Notes under the pieces: model-generated | Told to the model about the DNA's origin: nothing | The model's input: the letters and a program-made list of their open reading frames with translations, nothing else | Databases searched by the model: none | Translations under genes and position numbers: made by a program | Part shown: piece after piece, positions 1-6,551 of the stretch | How positions within the stretch are numbered: position 1 is the first letter of the stretch | Layout: each line of letters opens with the position of its first letter | DNA from: Tannerella sp. | GTDB taxonomy: Bacteria > Bacteroidota > Bacteroidia > Bacteroidales > Tannerellaceae | Direction of reading: 5' to 3' | Assembly: GCA_031283915.1 (NCBI GenBank) | Contig: JAITAY010000201.1 | Span: 1 to 7,713, forward strand | DNA: 7,713 bases

Positions 1-18
1 TTTTTTGCCATCCAACGA

Positions 19-58
19 CTGAAAATGCGCGCATACCGGGGTATGTAAGCATTTTCAG
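19..58. repeat. Strong imperfect hairpin near left edge
   Basis: CTGAAAATGC (19-28) is perfectly complementary to GCATTTTCAG (49-58). After a short mismatched stretch, CATACC (32-37) pairs with GGTATG (40-45), although the innermost pair cannot form in a real loop. The result is a long, nearly continuous stem. No T-run follows it on either strand, because the T-run at 1-6 precedes it, so it is not a normal intrinsic terminator. It lies upstream of a transposase remnant and could be an insertion-sequence end or a structured leader. The sequence does not decide between these. Confidence 0.5.
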
Positions 59-143
59 GAGGAAGTATGGTGAAAAACAGACCCGTAAATGGGTGGTTTA
101 TTTTCAGACAGCTCCTAAACCTCCAATCATACAGAGATAATAG

Positions 144-455
144 CGATCCCACGCGACGGCCTGTCTGAAGCTGCTCAACGGGGTAGACCTGACCGAAATC
201 ACGGGCATCAGTGAGTGGATCGCCCTGTGTATATTTTCGGAAGTCGGGCCGGATATGAACTGCTGGAAAACGAAAAAACATTTTACCTTCCGGCTGGGGC
301 TGGCGCCCAATACCCAAGTATCGGGCGGAAAAGTGATCAGCAGCCATGTTCCCCGTAAAAAACACTGTGCAGGTCAGGCTTTCCGCCTGGCTGCCCTGAG
401 TATCTCAAACAGCAAAGGGCCTTTGGGTGATTTTGAGTACATATTATTTATATAG
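144..455 (+). pseudogene. IS110-family transposase, C-terminal remnant
   Basis: The frame open from 144 to the stop at 453-455 reads NGVDLTEITGISEWIALCIF, then SEVGPDM, KKHFTFRLGLAPNTQVSGGK, VISSHV, and finally [18 protein letters not shown]. This is the pattern of the C-terminal domain of IS110/IS116/IS902-family recombinases (Transposase_20): a helix-hairpin-helix-like 'V-L-T-x-I-x-G-I' stretch, then 'KHFxxxLGLAPNxxxSGGK' and 'RLAA'. Family members are usually 300-400 residues, so only about the last quarter is left. The N-terminal DEDD catalytic domain is missing, stop codons occur just upstream in this frame (138-143), and similarity ends near residue 'GDFE' before the expected tail. It is therefore a dead fragment. 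The family is recognised from memory of its motifs, not from a search. Confidence 0.75.
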
Positions 456-490
456 CATCCCTTATGTCCCTGTTTTTATTCCGTTCCCGG

Positions 491-520
491 TTTGTATTTC
501 GGAAATAGTTTATATCTTTG
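491..520 (+). promoter_or_regulatory. metK promoter (Bacteroidetes -33/-7 type)
   Basis: TATCTTTG (513-520) matches the Bacteroidetes sigma-ABfr -7 consensus TAnnTTTG. TTTG (491-494) lies 18 nt upstream as a -33 element, close to the usual spacing. Transcription would start around 525-530, immediately before the SAM-II-like aptamer, so the aptamer would lie at the very 5' end of the mRNA, as expected for a riboswitch leader of about 140 nt. Confidence 0.75.
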
Positions 521-530
521 CCGCTGAATT

Positions 531-585
531 GAAGTGGAAAGATTTGTATTGCTTGCAACCACGGGAAAAAATGCTAAAACATCCT
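531..585 (+). promoter_or_regulatory. Probable SAM-II riboswitch in metK leader
   Basis: The segment carries the SAM-II hallmarks in the right order. A P1 5' strand GTGG (534-537) is followed by the conserved GATTTG (541-546) and GCTTGCAA (551-558). The P1 3' strand CCAC (559-562) is followed by an A-rich loop and the conserved GCTAAAA (573-579). Pseudoknot pairing is possible between GCA (555-557) and TGC (572-574), and between TGT (545-547) and ACA (579-581). SAM-II aptamers bind S-adenosylmethionine in an H-type pseudoknot and repress methionine/SAM genes. Here the element sits between a promoter and metK, whose product makes SAM, so feedback control is the natural reading. Unlike typical alphaproteobacterial cases, the start codon lies about 80 nt beyond the aptamer, so the expression platform is unclear. 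A possible weak stem follows (AAAAC 576-580 with GTTTT 603-607, enclosing CCG/CGG). Confidence 0.75.
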
Positions 586-666
586 TCATGTCCGGCTTTC
601 GGGTTTTACCAATCAGTTTTCATTTTCAATTCATTATGTATAACAATTAATCAAAATAGAAACGTA

Positions 667-1956
667 ATGAGTTATTTATTCACCTCAGAATCGGTGTCGG
701 AAGGACACCCTGACAAGGTCGCCGACCAAATTTCAGATGCCCTACTGGATGAGTTTCTGGCGTATGACCCAAACTCGAAAGTGGCCTGCGAAACGCTGGT
801 AACAACCGGACAGGTTGTGCTGGCAGGAGAAGTTAAATCGAGCGCTTACATCGACGTGCAAGAAGTGGCGCGGGGTGTCATTGAGCGAATCGGTTACACA
901 AAAAGCGAATATCAGTTTGAAGCCAAGTCGTGTGGCGTCCTCTCGGCCATTCACGAGCAGAGCGGCGACATCAACCGGGGCGTGGAACGTGCCGACCCGT
1001 ATGAACAGGGCGCCGGCGACCAGGGAATGATGTTCGGCTATGCCACTCGGGAAACGGCTAACTACATGCCGCTGGCGCTGGACATTTCGCACGCTCTGCT
1101 GACGGAGCTGGCGCTGATCCGCAAAAAGGAATTGGCGTTGATGTCCTATCTCCGGCCGGATGCCAAGAGCCAGGTAACGATTGAATACGCCGAAGACGGT
1201 ACGCCGTTGCGGATTGACACGATTGTCGTCTCTACCCAGCACGACGAGTTTATCACCGCCGGCAACGGTCTTTCGCAGGAAGAAGCCGACCGGGCGATGG
1301 CGGAGAAAATCAAGGAAGATGTCCTCCATCTCTTGATTCCGCGTGTCAAAGCCCGATATCCGGCAACCATCCAAAAGTTGTTCGATACGCCAATCACCTG
1401 CCATGTCAACCCGACGGGCAAGTTCGTGATCGGAGGCCCGCACGGCGATACGGGACTGACCGGACGGAAAATCATTGTCGATACGTATGGCGGCAAAGGG
1501 GCGCACGGCGGCGGCGCGTTTTCGGGCAAAGACCCGTCGAAAGTAGACCGTTCGGCTGCGTATGCCGCCCGTCACATCGCCAAAAACCTGGTGGCGGCGG
1601 GTGTAGCCGACGAAGTGCTTGTACAGGTGTCGTATGCCATTGGCGTCGCCCGGCCGACCAGCCTGTTTGTGAACACGTTCGGTCGCTCGAACGTAGCCTT
1701 CAGCGATGGCGAGATCGCTCGCAAAGTGGAAACACTCTTCGACCTGCGTCCCAAAGCGATTGAGGAGCGGCTGAAACTGCGTCACCCGATCTATCTGGAG
1801 ACAGCTTCGTACGGCCATTTCGGTCGCGAACCGCGGACGGTAAAGAAAACCTTCACTTCGCGTTACGGGGATGCGCCGGTCGTCCACGAAGTAGAATTGT
1901 TTACGTGGGAGAAACTGGACTATATCGACCCCATCAAGAAAACTTTCGGGTTATAA
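667..1956 (+). CDS. metK: S-adenosylmethionine synthetase (methionine adenosyltransferase)
   Basis: The gene encodes a 429-residue cytoplasmic enzyme that makes SAM from methionine and ATP, releasing phosphate and pyrophosphate. The N-terminus [20 protein letters not shown] contains the ATP/methionine-binding GHPDK (His14, Asp16, Lys17). The signature GAGDQG is at residues 115-120, and the phosphate-binding loop [19 protein letters not shown] is at 281-299. The C-terminus ends in KKTFGL. The length fits Bacteroidales MetK proteins, which are longer than the 384-residue E. coli enzyme. The start at 667 is chosen because the family begins at '[17 protein letters not shown]'. The same frame stays open upstream to 427, but that extension runs through the promoter and aptamer and has no MetK character. 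The start is preceded by an A-rich stretch without a clear Shine-Dalgarno, as is usual in Bacteroidetes. The gene appears monocistronic, with its own promoter and terminator, and is probably controlled by the SAM-II-like leader. Confidence 0.98.
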   Translation: MSYLFTSESVSEGHPDKVADQISDALLDEFLAYDPNSKVACETLVTTGQVVLAGEVKSSAYIDVQEVARGVIERIGYTKSEYQFEAKSCGVLSAIHEQSGDINRGVERADPYEQGAGDQGMMFGYATRETANYMPLALDISHALLTELALIRKKELALMSYLRPDAKSQVTIEYAEDGTPLRIDTIVVSTQHDEFITAGNGLSQEEADRAMAEKIKEDVLHLLIPRVKARYPATIQKLFDTPITCHVNPTGKFVIGGPHGDTGLTGRKIIVDTYGGKGAHGGGAFSGKDPSKVDRSAAYAARHIAKNLVAAGVADEVLVQVSYAIGVARPTSLFVNTFGRSNVAFSDGEIARKVETLFDLRPKAIEERLKLRHPIYLETASYGHFGREPRTVKKTFTSRYGDAPVVHEVELFTWEKLDYIDPIKKTFGL

Positions 1957-1958
1957 GT

Positions 1959-1987
1959 AAAAAAGGCGCGATCAGCGCCTTTTTTTT
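1959..1987. terminator. Bidirectional intrinsic terminator after metK
   Basis: GGCGC (1965-1969) and GCGCC (1975-1979) form a stem with loop GATCA. An A-run (1959-1964) precedes it and eight T (1980-1987) follow, so the structure works on both strands. It begins three bases after the metK stop codon and closes the metK unit. Confidence 0.9.
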
Positions 1988-2008
1988 AGAAACTGTTTGA
2001 ATTAAATT

Positions 2009-2221
2009 TTGCCTACTAATCTTCTAATATGCTACGACGACGCTTGGGCGCTGGAACTGAAAACCGCACCGGAAGCCGAACTCCCGTTCCTTTCTGTGGA
2101 CGAGACACAAATCAGGGCGGCGTACAATGGTTTTGCATACGGCGTCTTCTGCAAAAAAAAGGCGCTTTCGTCCAAGCAGACGGGTGCGTGTTCCGTATCC
2201 GGCCGCACGGAAGAAAAATAG
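2009..2221 (+). other. Orphan reading frame, possible gene remnant
   Basis: A 70-codon frame starts at TTG. Its central part (about 2030-2160) reads YDDAWALELKTAPEAELPFL followed by SVDETQIRAAYNGFAYGVF. This looks protein-like and favours G or C at third codon positions, as the neighbouring real genes do. It then runs into KKKALSSKQTG and a stop. I do not recognise the family. There is no ATG, no clear ribosome-binding site and no matching promoter, and it starts only about 20 nt after the metK terminator. It may be the decayed remains of a gene or a chance frame in GC-rich DNA. An overlapping frame from ATG 2029 is longer, but its composition (LRRRLGAGTENRTGSRTPVP) suggests a shadow frame. 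Confidence 0.2.
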
Positions 2222-2244
2222 CCGTGGATTGCAGTAAAAGAATA

Positions 2245-2462
2245 TATACTGCGCGCGGTATAGTTTTGTGCATAAAAGGGTAGTTAGTAGATAGTAGTTA
2301 GTAGTAAGTAGAGGGCGGTTGGCAGAAAAGCGGCCGTTGGAGGGAAAGGCGTAAAAGTGAGGGTTTGAGCGGACAGCTTCGTCGTATCACAGAACTACCG
2401 ACTACTATTCTACTAGCTACTAACTACCTGTTTTTGCACAAAACTATACCGCGGGCAATATA
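2245..2462. repeat. Long inverted repeat with heptamer-built arms
   Basis: Two arms of about 66 nt (2245-2314 and 2393-2462) face each other across roughly 80 nt. The outer part is nearly perfect: CGCGGTATAGTTTTGTGCA (2254-2272) is the exact reverse complement of 2435-2453, and the pairing continues outward with two mismatches. The inner part of the left arm is a 7-nt tandem repeat: GTAGTTA, GTAGATA, GTAGTTA, GTAGTAA, GTAGAGG (2280-2314). The right arm carries the mirrored units TAACTAC, TAGCTAC, an 8-nt TATTCTAC, and CGACTAC (2399-2427). Each arm also contains TAGTTTTG (2261-2268 on plus; its complement at 2439-2446), which fits the TAnnTTTG -7 consensus and points toward the centre. No gene lies inside. 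It resembles a miniature mobile element, an invertible segment or a structural intergenic repeat, and no choice among these can be made here. Confidence 0.8.
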
Positions 2463-2464
2463 AT

Positions 2465-2602
2465 ATAACGCAGTAACTCGACAGGCTTTAGCGTAGTACA
2501 TTAACACGCGCTAACGCTGTACATCGACACACGCTAACGCTGTACATCGACACGTGCTAACGCTGTAACCTGACAGGCGCTAACGATAGTGTCGCTGCAA
2601 TG
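2465..2602. repeat. Tandem array of 23-nt repeats
   Basis: Five consecutive 23-nt units start at 2465, 2488, 2511, 2534 and 2557, and a sixth, decayed unit starts at 2580. Units three and four share their first 20 bases, CTAACGCTGTACATCGACAC, and differ only in the last three. The outer units diverge at several positions but keep the frame of (C/T)TA(A/G)CG, then GTA, then a (G/A)ACA core. There are no spacers, so this is not a CRISPR array, and 23 is not a multiple of three, so it does not encode a repeated peptide. It lies two bases beyond the heptamer inverted repeat and about 100 nt before the ccsBA start codon. Confidence 0.85.
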
Positions 2603-2663
2603 GGTTATCAACGTTTTTTCAAAAGTGTTGGCTCAAAAACGAGGATGTCTTTCTCAAAAACCG

Positions 2664-2671
2664 TATTTTTG
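2664..2671 (+). promoter_or_regulatory. Probable -7 element for the ccsBA gene
   Basis: TATTTTTG matches TAnnTTTG and lies 36 nt before the ATG at 2708, which would give a leader of about 30 nt. No good TTTG -33 element is seen at the expected distance, so the call rests on one element. The -7 box overlaps a small hairpin, CAAAAA (2655-2660) with TTTTTG (2666-2671). Confidence 0.45.
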
Positions 2672-2707
2672 CGGACGCAACCGGTTTAATTGGTTGTATA
2701 ATCGAAT

Positions 2708-5140
2708 ATGAATCAATTTGAAAAAATACTCTCCTCCAGCATGACGACGTTCGTTTTGCTGACGCTGTATGCCGCGGGACTGGCGGCGGCTACGTTTATC
2801 GAAAAGGCCTACGGGACGATGCTTGCCCGGGTGGCGATCTATTATTCACCCCTGTTTTTCCTGCTACAGGCTTTGCTGGTCGCGAATTTCGTGGCGGTAG
2901 CGCTGAAACGTCGCCTGCTGAAAGCCCGGCGATGGGGGTTGCTGCTGGTGCATGTTTCCTTTATCATCATCCTGTTGGGCGCATTGGTCACGCATCTTTT
3001 CGGTCGGGAGGGGGTGCTGCATCTGCGGGAAGGGCAGGCCGGCAACCAGATGGAAGTGCATACGAACCGCGGGCAGGACGTACGCGAGTTGCCGTTCCGG
3101 ATGGAACTGGTGAAATTCACGCTGACACGCTATCCGGGTTCCATGAGTCCGTCGTCTTACGAAAGCGACGTGCGGGTGTATGTGGACGGCGATACGCTAC
3201 GCAGGGCCATCTATATGAACAATGTGCTGGATGTAAAGGGTTACCGTTTTTATCAGGCGTCGTTCGATGCCGACGAACGGGGGACGATTCTGTCCGTGAA
3301 CAGGGATGTGGCCGGCCGGAATATCACTTACACGGGCTATCTGTTGCTGCTGGCCGGCTGTATCGCCTGCCTGACGGGGAAAAACGGACGCATCCGGACG
3401 CTGTACAGGCTGCTGAATGCCCACAAGCGCGATTCCGGGTTGCTGGTCGTCGCCGGACTGCTGGCTTTCCCGTCCTTGGCGGAGGCTCAGATGGAAACCG
3501 CTTCCATCGTGGAAGCCGTGCAACGGCACGCCGTCGCCCCCGCACACGCGAAACGGTTCGGCGCCCTGCCGGTTCAGTCCCTGAACGGACGCATCATCCC
3601 GGTCAATACCTTTTCGTCCGAGATACTGCGCAAACTGCACCGGGAGGCGAAGTTCGGAAGCCTGAATGCCGACTGTTTCCTGCTGAGCGTCCTGACGCTG
3701 CCGGAGATGTGGATGCGCGTACCGCTGATGACCGTCTCGAACCGTGATCTTGCGCACTCTTTCGGACTGACGCACGGCCTGTGTTCCTACATGGAAGCGT
3801 TTGACGACGATGGCAGCTACAAGTTGCAACACAGGCTGGAGGAAGCCTACCGGAAAAGGCCGTCCGAACGGAATGCGTTTGACAAGGATGTTATCAAACT
3901 GGACGAACAAATCAATATTTTCCATCAGTTGCTGAACGGACAGTTGCTTCGTCTGTTTCCGAAAGTCGACGACCTGCAGGGGAAATGGTATGCTCCGGGC
4001 GATGACCTGTCCGGTTACAGCGGTGAGGATTCGATGTTCGTGTCGCAGATTTTCGAAGGGTATCTGGCCGATGTGCAGGAGGCCATCCGGACGGGCGACT
4101 GGAGCGGAGCGGACGGGACACTGGATATGATTTCCGCCTACCAGCGGAAGCGAAGCAAAGCCTCCGGAACCGAACTGAGGGATGACCGGCTGGCACTGGA
4201 ACTGACCTACAACCGGCTGGAAGTCTTCCGCTGGTGCAAAATCGGCTATTTGTCTTTGGGCGGATGGTTGTTAATAAGTTCGCTTGTCCTGTTCTACCGC
4301 GGCCGGCGCCGGACAAAATGGCTCATCTACCTGCCGGCTGCCGGCGTGTTGGCGGTCTTTCTTTTCCACACGCTGGGCATGGGTATGCGCTGGCGAATCG
4401 GCGGCTATGCACCGTGGAGCAATTCGTATGAAACGATGGTCTACGTGGCGTGGGCAACCGTCTTCGGCGGAGGGGTGTTCATGCGACGCAGCCCCGTCAC
4501 CTTTGCCCTGGCGACGCTGTTCGCCGGCGTCATCCTCTTTGTGTCGGGACTAAGCTGGATGGACCCGCAAATCAATCCTTTGGCGCCCGTCCTCAAATCT
4601 CCCTGGCTGATGTTTCACGTGGCCATCCTGATGGCGGCGTATGGCTTTTTCGGCATCAGTTTCCTCATCGGCCTGACGAACCTGGCCACGATGAGCCTTG
4701 TCCGGAAATCGCGCCTGACCGTCCACGCTCCTTCTCTCCGGGAACTGAGCATCATCAATGAATTGTCTCTGCTCATCGGATTGATATTGATGACCGTCGG
4801 TACATTTATGGGCGCCGTGTGGGCAAACGAATCGTGGGGGCGTTACTGGGGCTGGGACCCGAAAGAAACGTGGGCGTTGATTACCATTGTGGCATACGTG
4901 CTGGTCACGCATCTCCGCCTCATACCGAAATGGTATAACCTGTGGCTGTTTAACCTGTCTTCGGTGGTGGCGTTTGCATCGGTGCTGATGACGTACTTCG
5001 GGGTGAATTACTTCCTGAGCGGAATGCACTCGTACGGCCAAAACGACGCCGTCAGCGGTATCTTCGGCTATCTGTACGCCGCCCTACTGCTAATCATGAC
5101 GCTGGCGCTATGCTCCCTCAAAGGAAAAACGCTAATTTAA
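2708..5140 (+). CDS. ccsA: Fused cytochrome c biogenesis protein ResB-CcsA (CcsBA, System II)
   Basis: This 810-residue inner-membrane protein exports heme and attaches it to CXXCH sites of c-type cytochromes outside the membrane. The N-terminal ResB/CcsB part has hydrophobic helices at about 10-30, 48-67 and 77-97, an extracytoplasmic portion, and another helix near 205-222. A membrane segment near 242-260 leads into a large extracytoplasmic domain (about 260-510). The C-terminal CcsA part (about 511-805) is polytopic and carries the tryptophan-rich heme motif WGRYWGWDPKETW at 710-722. Candidate heme-ligand histidines are His82 (VHVSF, TM-His1), His637 (LMFHV, P-His1), His735 (VTHLRL, TM-His2) and His774 (GMHSYG, P-His2). 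The spacings of 98 and 39 residues among the last three match what I recall for Helicobacter CcsBA. Fusion of the two subunits is known in Bacteroidetes and epsilonproteobacteria. No nrfHA or other cytochrome gene adjoins it here, which differs from the common nrf context. It is apparently a single-gene unit. Confidence 0.95.
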   Translation: MNQFEKILSSSMTTFVLLTLYAAGLAAATFIEKAYGTMLARVAIYYSPLFFLLQALLVANFVAVALKRRLLKARRWGLLLVHVSFIIILLGALVTHLFGREGVLHLREGQAGNQMEVHTNRGQDVRELPFRMELVKFTLTRYPGSMSPSSYESDVRVYVDGDTLRRAIYMNNVLDVKGYRFYQASFDADERGTILSVNRDVAGRNITYTGYLLLLAGCIACLTGKNGRIRTLYRLLNAHKRDSGLLVVAGLLAFPSLAEAQMETASIVEAVQRHAVAPAHAKRFGALPVQSLNGRIIPVNTFSSEILRKLHREAKFGSLNADCFLLSVLTLPEMWMRVPLMTVSNRDLAHSFGLTHGLCSYMEAFDDDGSYKLQHRLEEAYRKRPSERNAFDKDVIKLDEQINIFHQLLNGQLLRLFPKVDDLQGKWYAPGDDLSGYSGEDSMFVSQIFEGYLADVQEAIRTGDWSGADGTLDMISAYQRKRSKASGTELRDDRLALELTYNRLEVFRWCKIGYLSLGGWLLISSLVLFYRGRRRTKWLIYLPAAGVLAVFLFHTLGMGMRWRIGGYAPWSNSYETMVYVAWATVFGGGVFMRRSPVTFALATLFAGVILFVSGLSWMDPQINPLAPVLKSPWLMFHVAILMAAYGFFGISFLIGLTNLATMSLVRKSRLTVHAPSLRELSIINELSLLIGLILMTVGTFMGAVWANESWGRYWGWDPKETWALITIVAYVLVTHLRLIPKWYNLWLFNLSSVVAFASVLMTYFGVNYFLSGMHSYGQNDAVSGIFGYLYAALLLIMTLALCSLKGKTLI

Positions 5141-5246
5141 TGGTTAATGATTAATGATGGGTGATGGGTGATGAACGGAGTAAAGATGTGCTGTCGGGCT
5201 TTTTTACCGAATGACGGCACCCATCATTAATCATTAATAACCATTA
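5138..5246. repeat. Convergent-gap inverted repeat with heptamer arms
   Basis: The left arm (5138-5163) includes the ccsBA stop codon. The right arm (5218-5246) is its reverse complement apart from one 3-nt insertion, and 54 nt separate them. The left side is a clean 7-nt tandem series: TGGTTAA, TGATTAA, TGATGGG, TGATGGG, TGATGAA (5141-5175). The structure fills the gap between two convergent genes and may stop transcription from both sides, but no textbook stem followed by T-run is present; the only T-run (5200-5205) is in the loop. The design resembles the element at 2245-2462, with a different unit sequence. Confidence 0.8.
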
Positions 5247-5258
5247 GCTACGCCGTTC

Positions 5259-6491
5259 TTATTCGTAAATGAGGGTGAAAAGCCGTTCGGGGGCGAACAG
5301 TTCGTTGGCGATGTCCTGCAGTTGACTTGCGGTTACGGCATTCACTTTGGCGAACAGTTCCGGGAGCCGCTCGTAGCGGTCACGATGCAGGAACGCTTTC
5401 CCCAGCCCGAGAAAAAGATTTTCCTTATGGTCGCTTGATATGCCTAATTGCCCGATCGCCTGTTTTTTGGCTGCGGACAGTTGGAAGTCGCTTAGCCGGT
5501 TTTCCCGCAGGCGACGGAGTTCGTTTTCCGTCAATCGGGTGACGCGGTCTCTGTTTTTCGGGTCCGTACCGAAGTAGACGGAACACAAGCCGGTATCGGT
5601 ATAAGCCGTGACGTTGGATTCGGCATTGTATACCAGTCCGCTTTTTTCGCGTAGCGAGACATTCAGCCGGCTGTTCATGCCCGGCCCGCCTAAAATATTG
5701 TTCAGCAGAAAGAGGGGGACACGCTTGGCGTCGTACATGTCGAAAGCCCGTCCGCCAATCAGCACGTGCGACTGGTGAGTCTTTTTCTTTTTCCGGCAGG
5801 GCAGCGGCTGGAGAGGCGCCGGACAGGGTTTTTCCCGGTGAAGGGCGGGGGCATGGGCGGGGATGTCCGACAAATATTTCTCCGCCAGGCGCACAATGCG
5901 TTTCGGATCGACGTTCCCCATGGAGAAGAACACCATATTCCCCGCCGTGTAATGGTGCCGGACAAACGCGTGTGCCGACTCGCTCCCGAACGAACAGAGC
6001 GAATGCCGGTTTCCCAGAATGTGATGTCCCAGCGGATGCCCTTCGAACAGGATGTTTTCGAACTCGTCGAAAATCAGTTCGGACGGGTTGTCTTCACACG
6101 ACTGGATTTCGTCCAGAATCACCTCCCGTTCCTTTTCTATCTCATGAGCGGGAAATCGGGAATGAATCGCCAGATCGGCAATCAGTTCCACCGCCCGCCC
6201 GTAGTTTTCGGCCATAAAAATGGAATAAACAAACGTTTCCTCTTTGGAGGTACAGGCATTCAGTTCGCCGCCGACGTACTCCATCCGGTTCAGGATGTGC
6301 CAGGCTTTGCGCTTTTGCGTCCCCTTGAACAGCATGTGTTCGACGAAATGCGCCAGTCCAAATTCGTCCGACCCTTCGTCGCGTGCACCGGCATTGACGG
6401 CCAGCCCGCAGTAGGCCACCGGCGAGGATACCGGCAAATGAATCATCCGCAGTCCGTTCGGAAGCGTATGTAAAAAACAGTCTTTTGTCAT
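5259..6491 (-). CDS. M16 family zinc metallopeptidase (pitrilysin/MPP-like)
   Basis: The 410-residue protein belongs to the short, two-domain M16B type. The inverted zinc motif HFVEH is at residues 48-52 (zinc ligands His48 and His52, catalytic Glu51). The third ligand is probably Glu128 in EREVILDEI, 76 residues after His52, which is the family spacing. The NACTSKEETFVYS stretch (78-90) is also typical. The C-terminal half has the conserved Arg281/Tyr288 pair in LREKSGLVY, which helps bind substrate backbone in this family. All catalytic residues are present, so it should be active. Such enzymes usually clip peptides inside a dimeric chamber; the substrate here is unknown. No signal peptide is visible, so it is probably cytoplasmic. 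The start at 6491 is chosen because the family begins 'LPNGLRMI' soon after the Met and a promoter element lies 30 nt upstream. The frame stays open back to 6770, but that would cross the promoter and the divergent gene's start. Confidence 0.93.
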   Translation of the reverse strand: MTKDCFLHTLPNGLRMIHLPVSSPVAYCGLAVNAGARDEGSDEFGLAHFVEHMLFKGTQKRKAWHILNRMEYVGGELNACTSKEETFVYSIFMAENYGRAVELIADLAIHSRFPAHEIEKEREVILDEIQSCEDNPSELIFDEFENILFEGHPLGHHILGNRHSLCSFGSESAHAFVRHHYTAGNMVFFSMGNVDPKRIVRLAEKYLSDIPAHAPALHREKPCPAPLQPLPCRKKKKTHQSHVLIGGRAFDMYDAKRVPLFLLNNILGGPGMNSRLNVSLREKSGLVYNAESNVTAYTDTGLCSVYFGTDPKNRDRVTRLTENELRRLRENRLSDFQLSAAKKQAIGQLGISSDHKENLFLGLGKAFLHRDRYERLPELFAKVNAVTASQLQDIANELFAPERLFTLIYE

Positions 6492-6520
6492 CTTTTCTGC
6501 TATTGAACTTATTAAAGGTG

Positions 6521-6528
6521 CAAAAGTA
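6521..6528 (-). promoter_or_regulatory. -7 promoter element for the M16 peptidase gene
   Basis: Read on the minus strand, the site is TACTTTTG, an exact fit to TAnnTTTG, ending 29 nt before the ATG at 6491. A TTTG lies only 13 nt upstream of it, which is shorter than the usual spacing, so the -33 element is uncertain. The short leader supports the start codon at 6491. Confidence 0.6.
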
Positions 6529-6551
6529 GTACAGTTTTTGTCAAAAAGACG

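Noticed and set aside
427..666. In-frame extension of metK back to 427
   Set aside because: It runs through the promoter and the SAM-II-like aptamer and has no MetK-like sequence; the family start is at 667.
742..1887. Long minus-strand frame (381 codons) opposite metK
   Set aside because: Shadow of metK. The translation is rich in Arg, His and Gln with no recognisable domain, and metK is certain on the plus strand.
2465..2602. CRISPR array
   Set aside because: The 23-nt units adjoin one another with no unique spacers, and no cas genes are present.
2932..3747. Long plus-strand frame (271 codons) inside ccsBA
   Set aside because: Shadow in another frame of a confidently identified gene; its composition is Arg/Gly-rich without motifs.
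5190..5212. Intrinsic terminator at GTCGGGCTTTTTT
   Set aside because: It looks like the 3' half of a terminator, but there is no matching left arm upstream; TCGG/CCGA would place the T-run in the loop.
5766..6473. Plus-strand frame (235 codons) opposite the M16 gene
   Set aside because: It lies antisense to the zinc-motif region of the peptidase, has no promoter or family features, and is best explained as a shadow.
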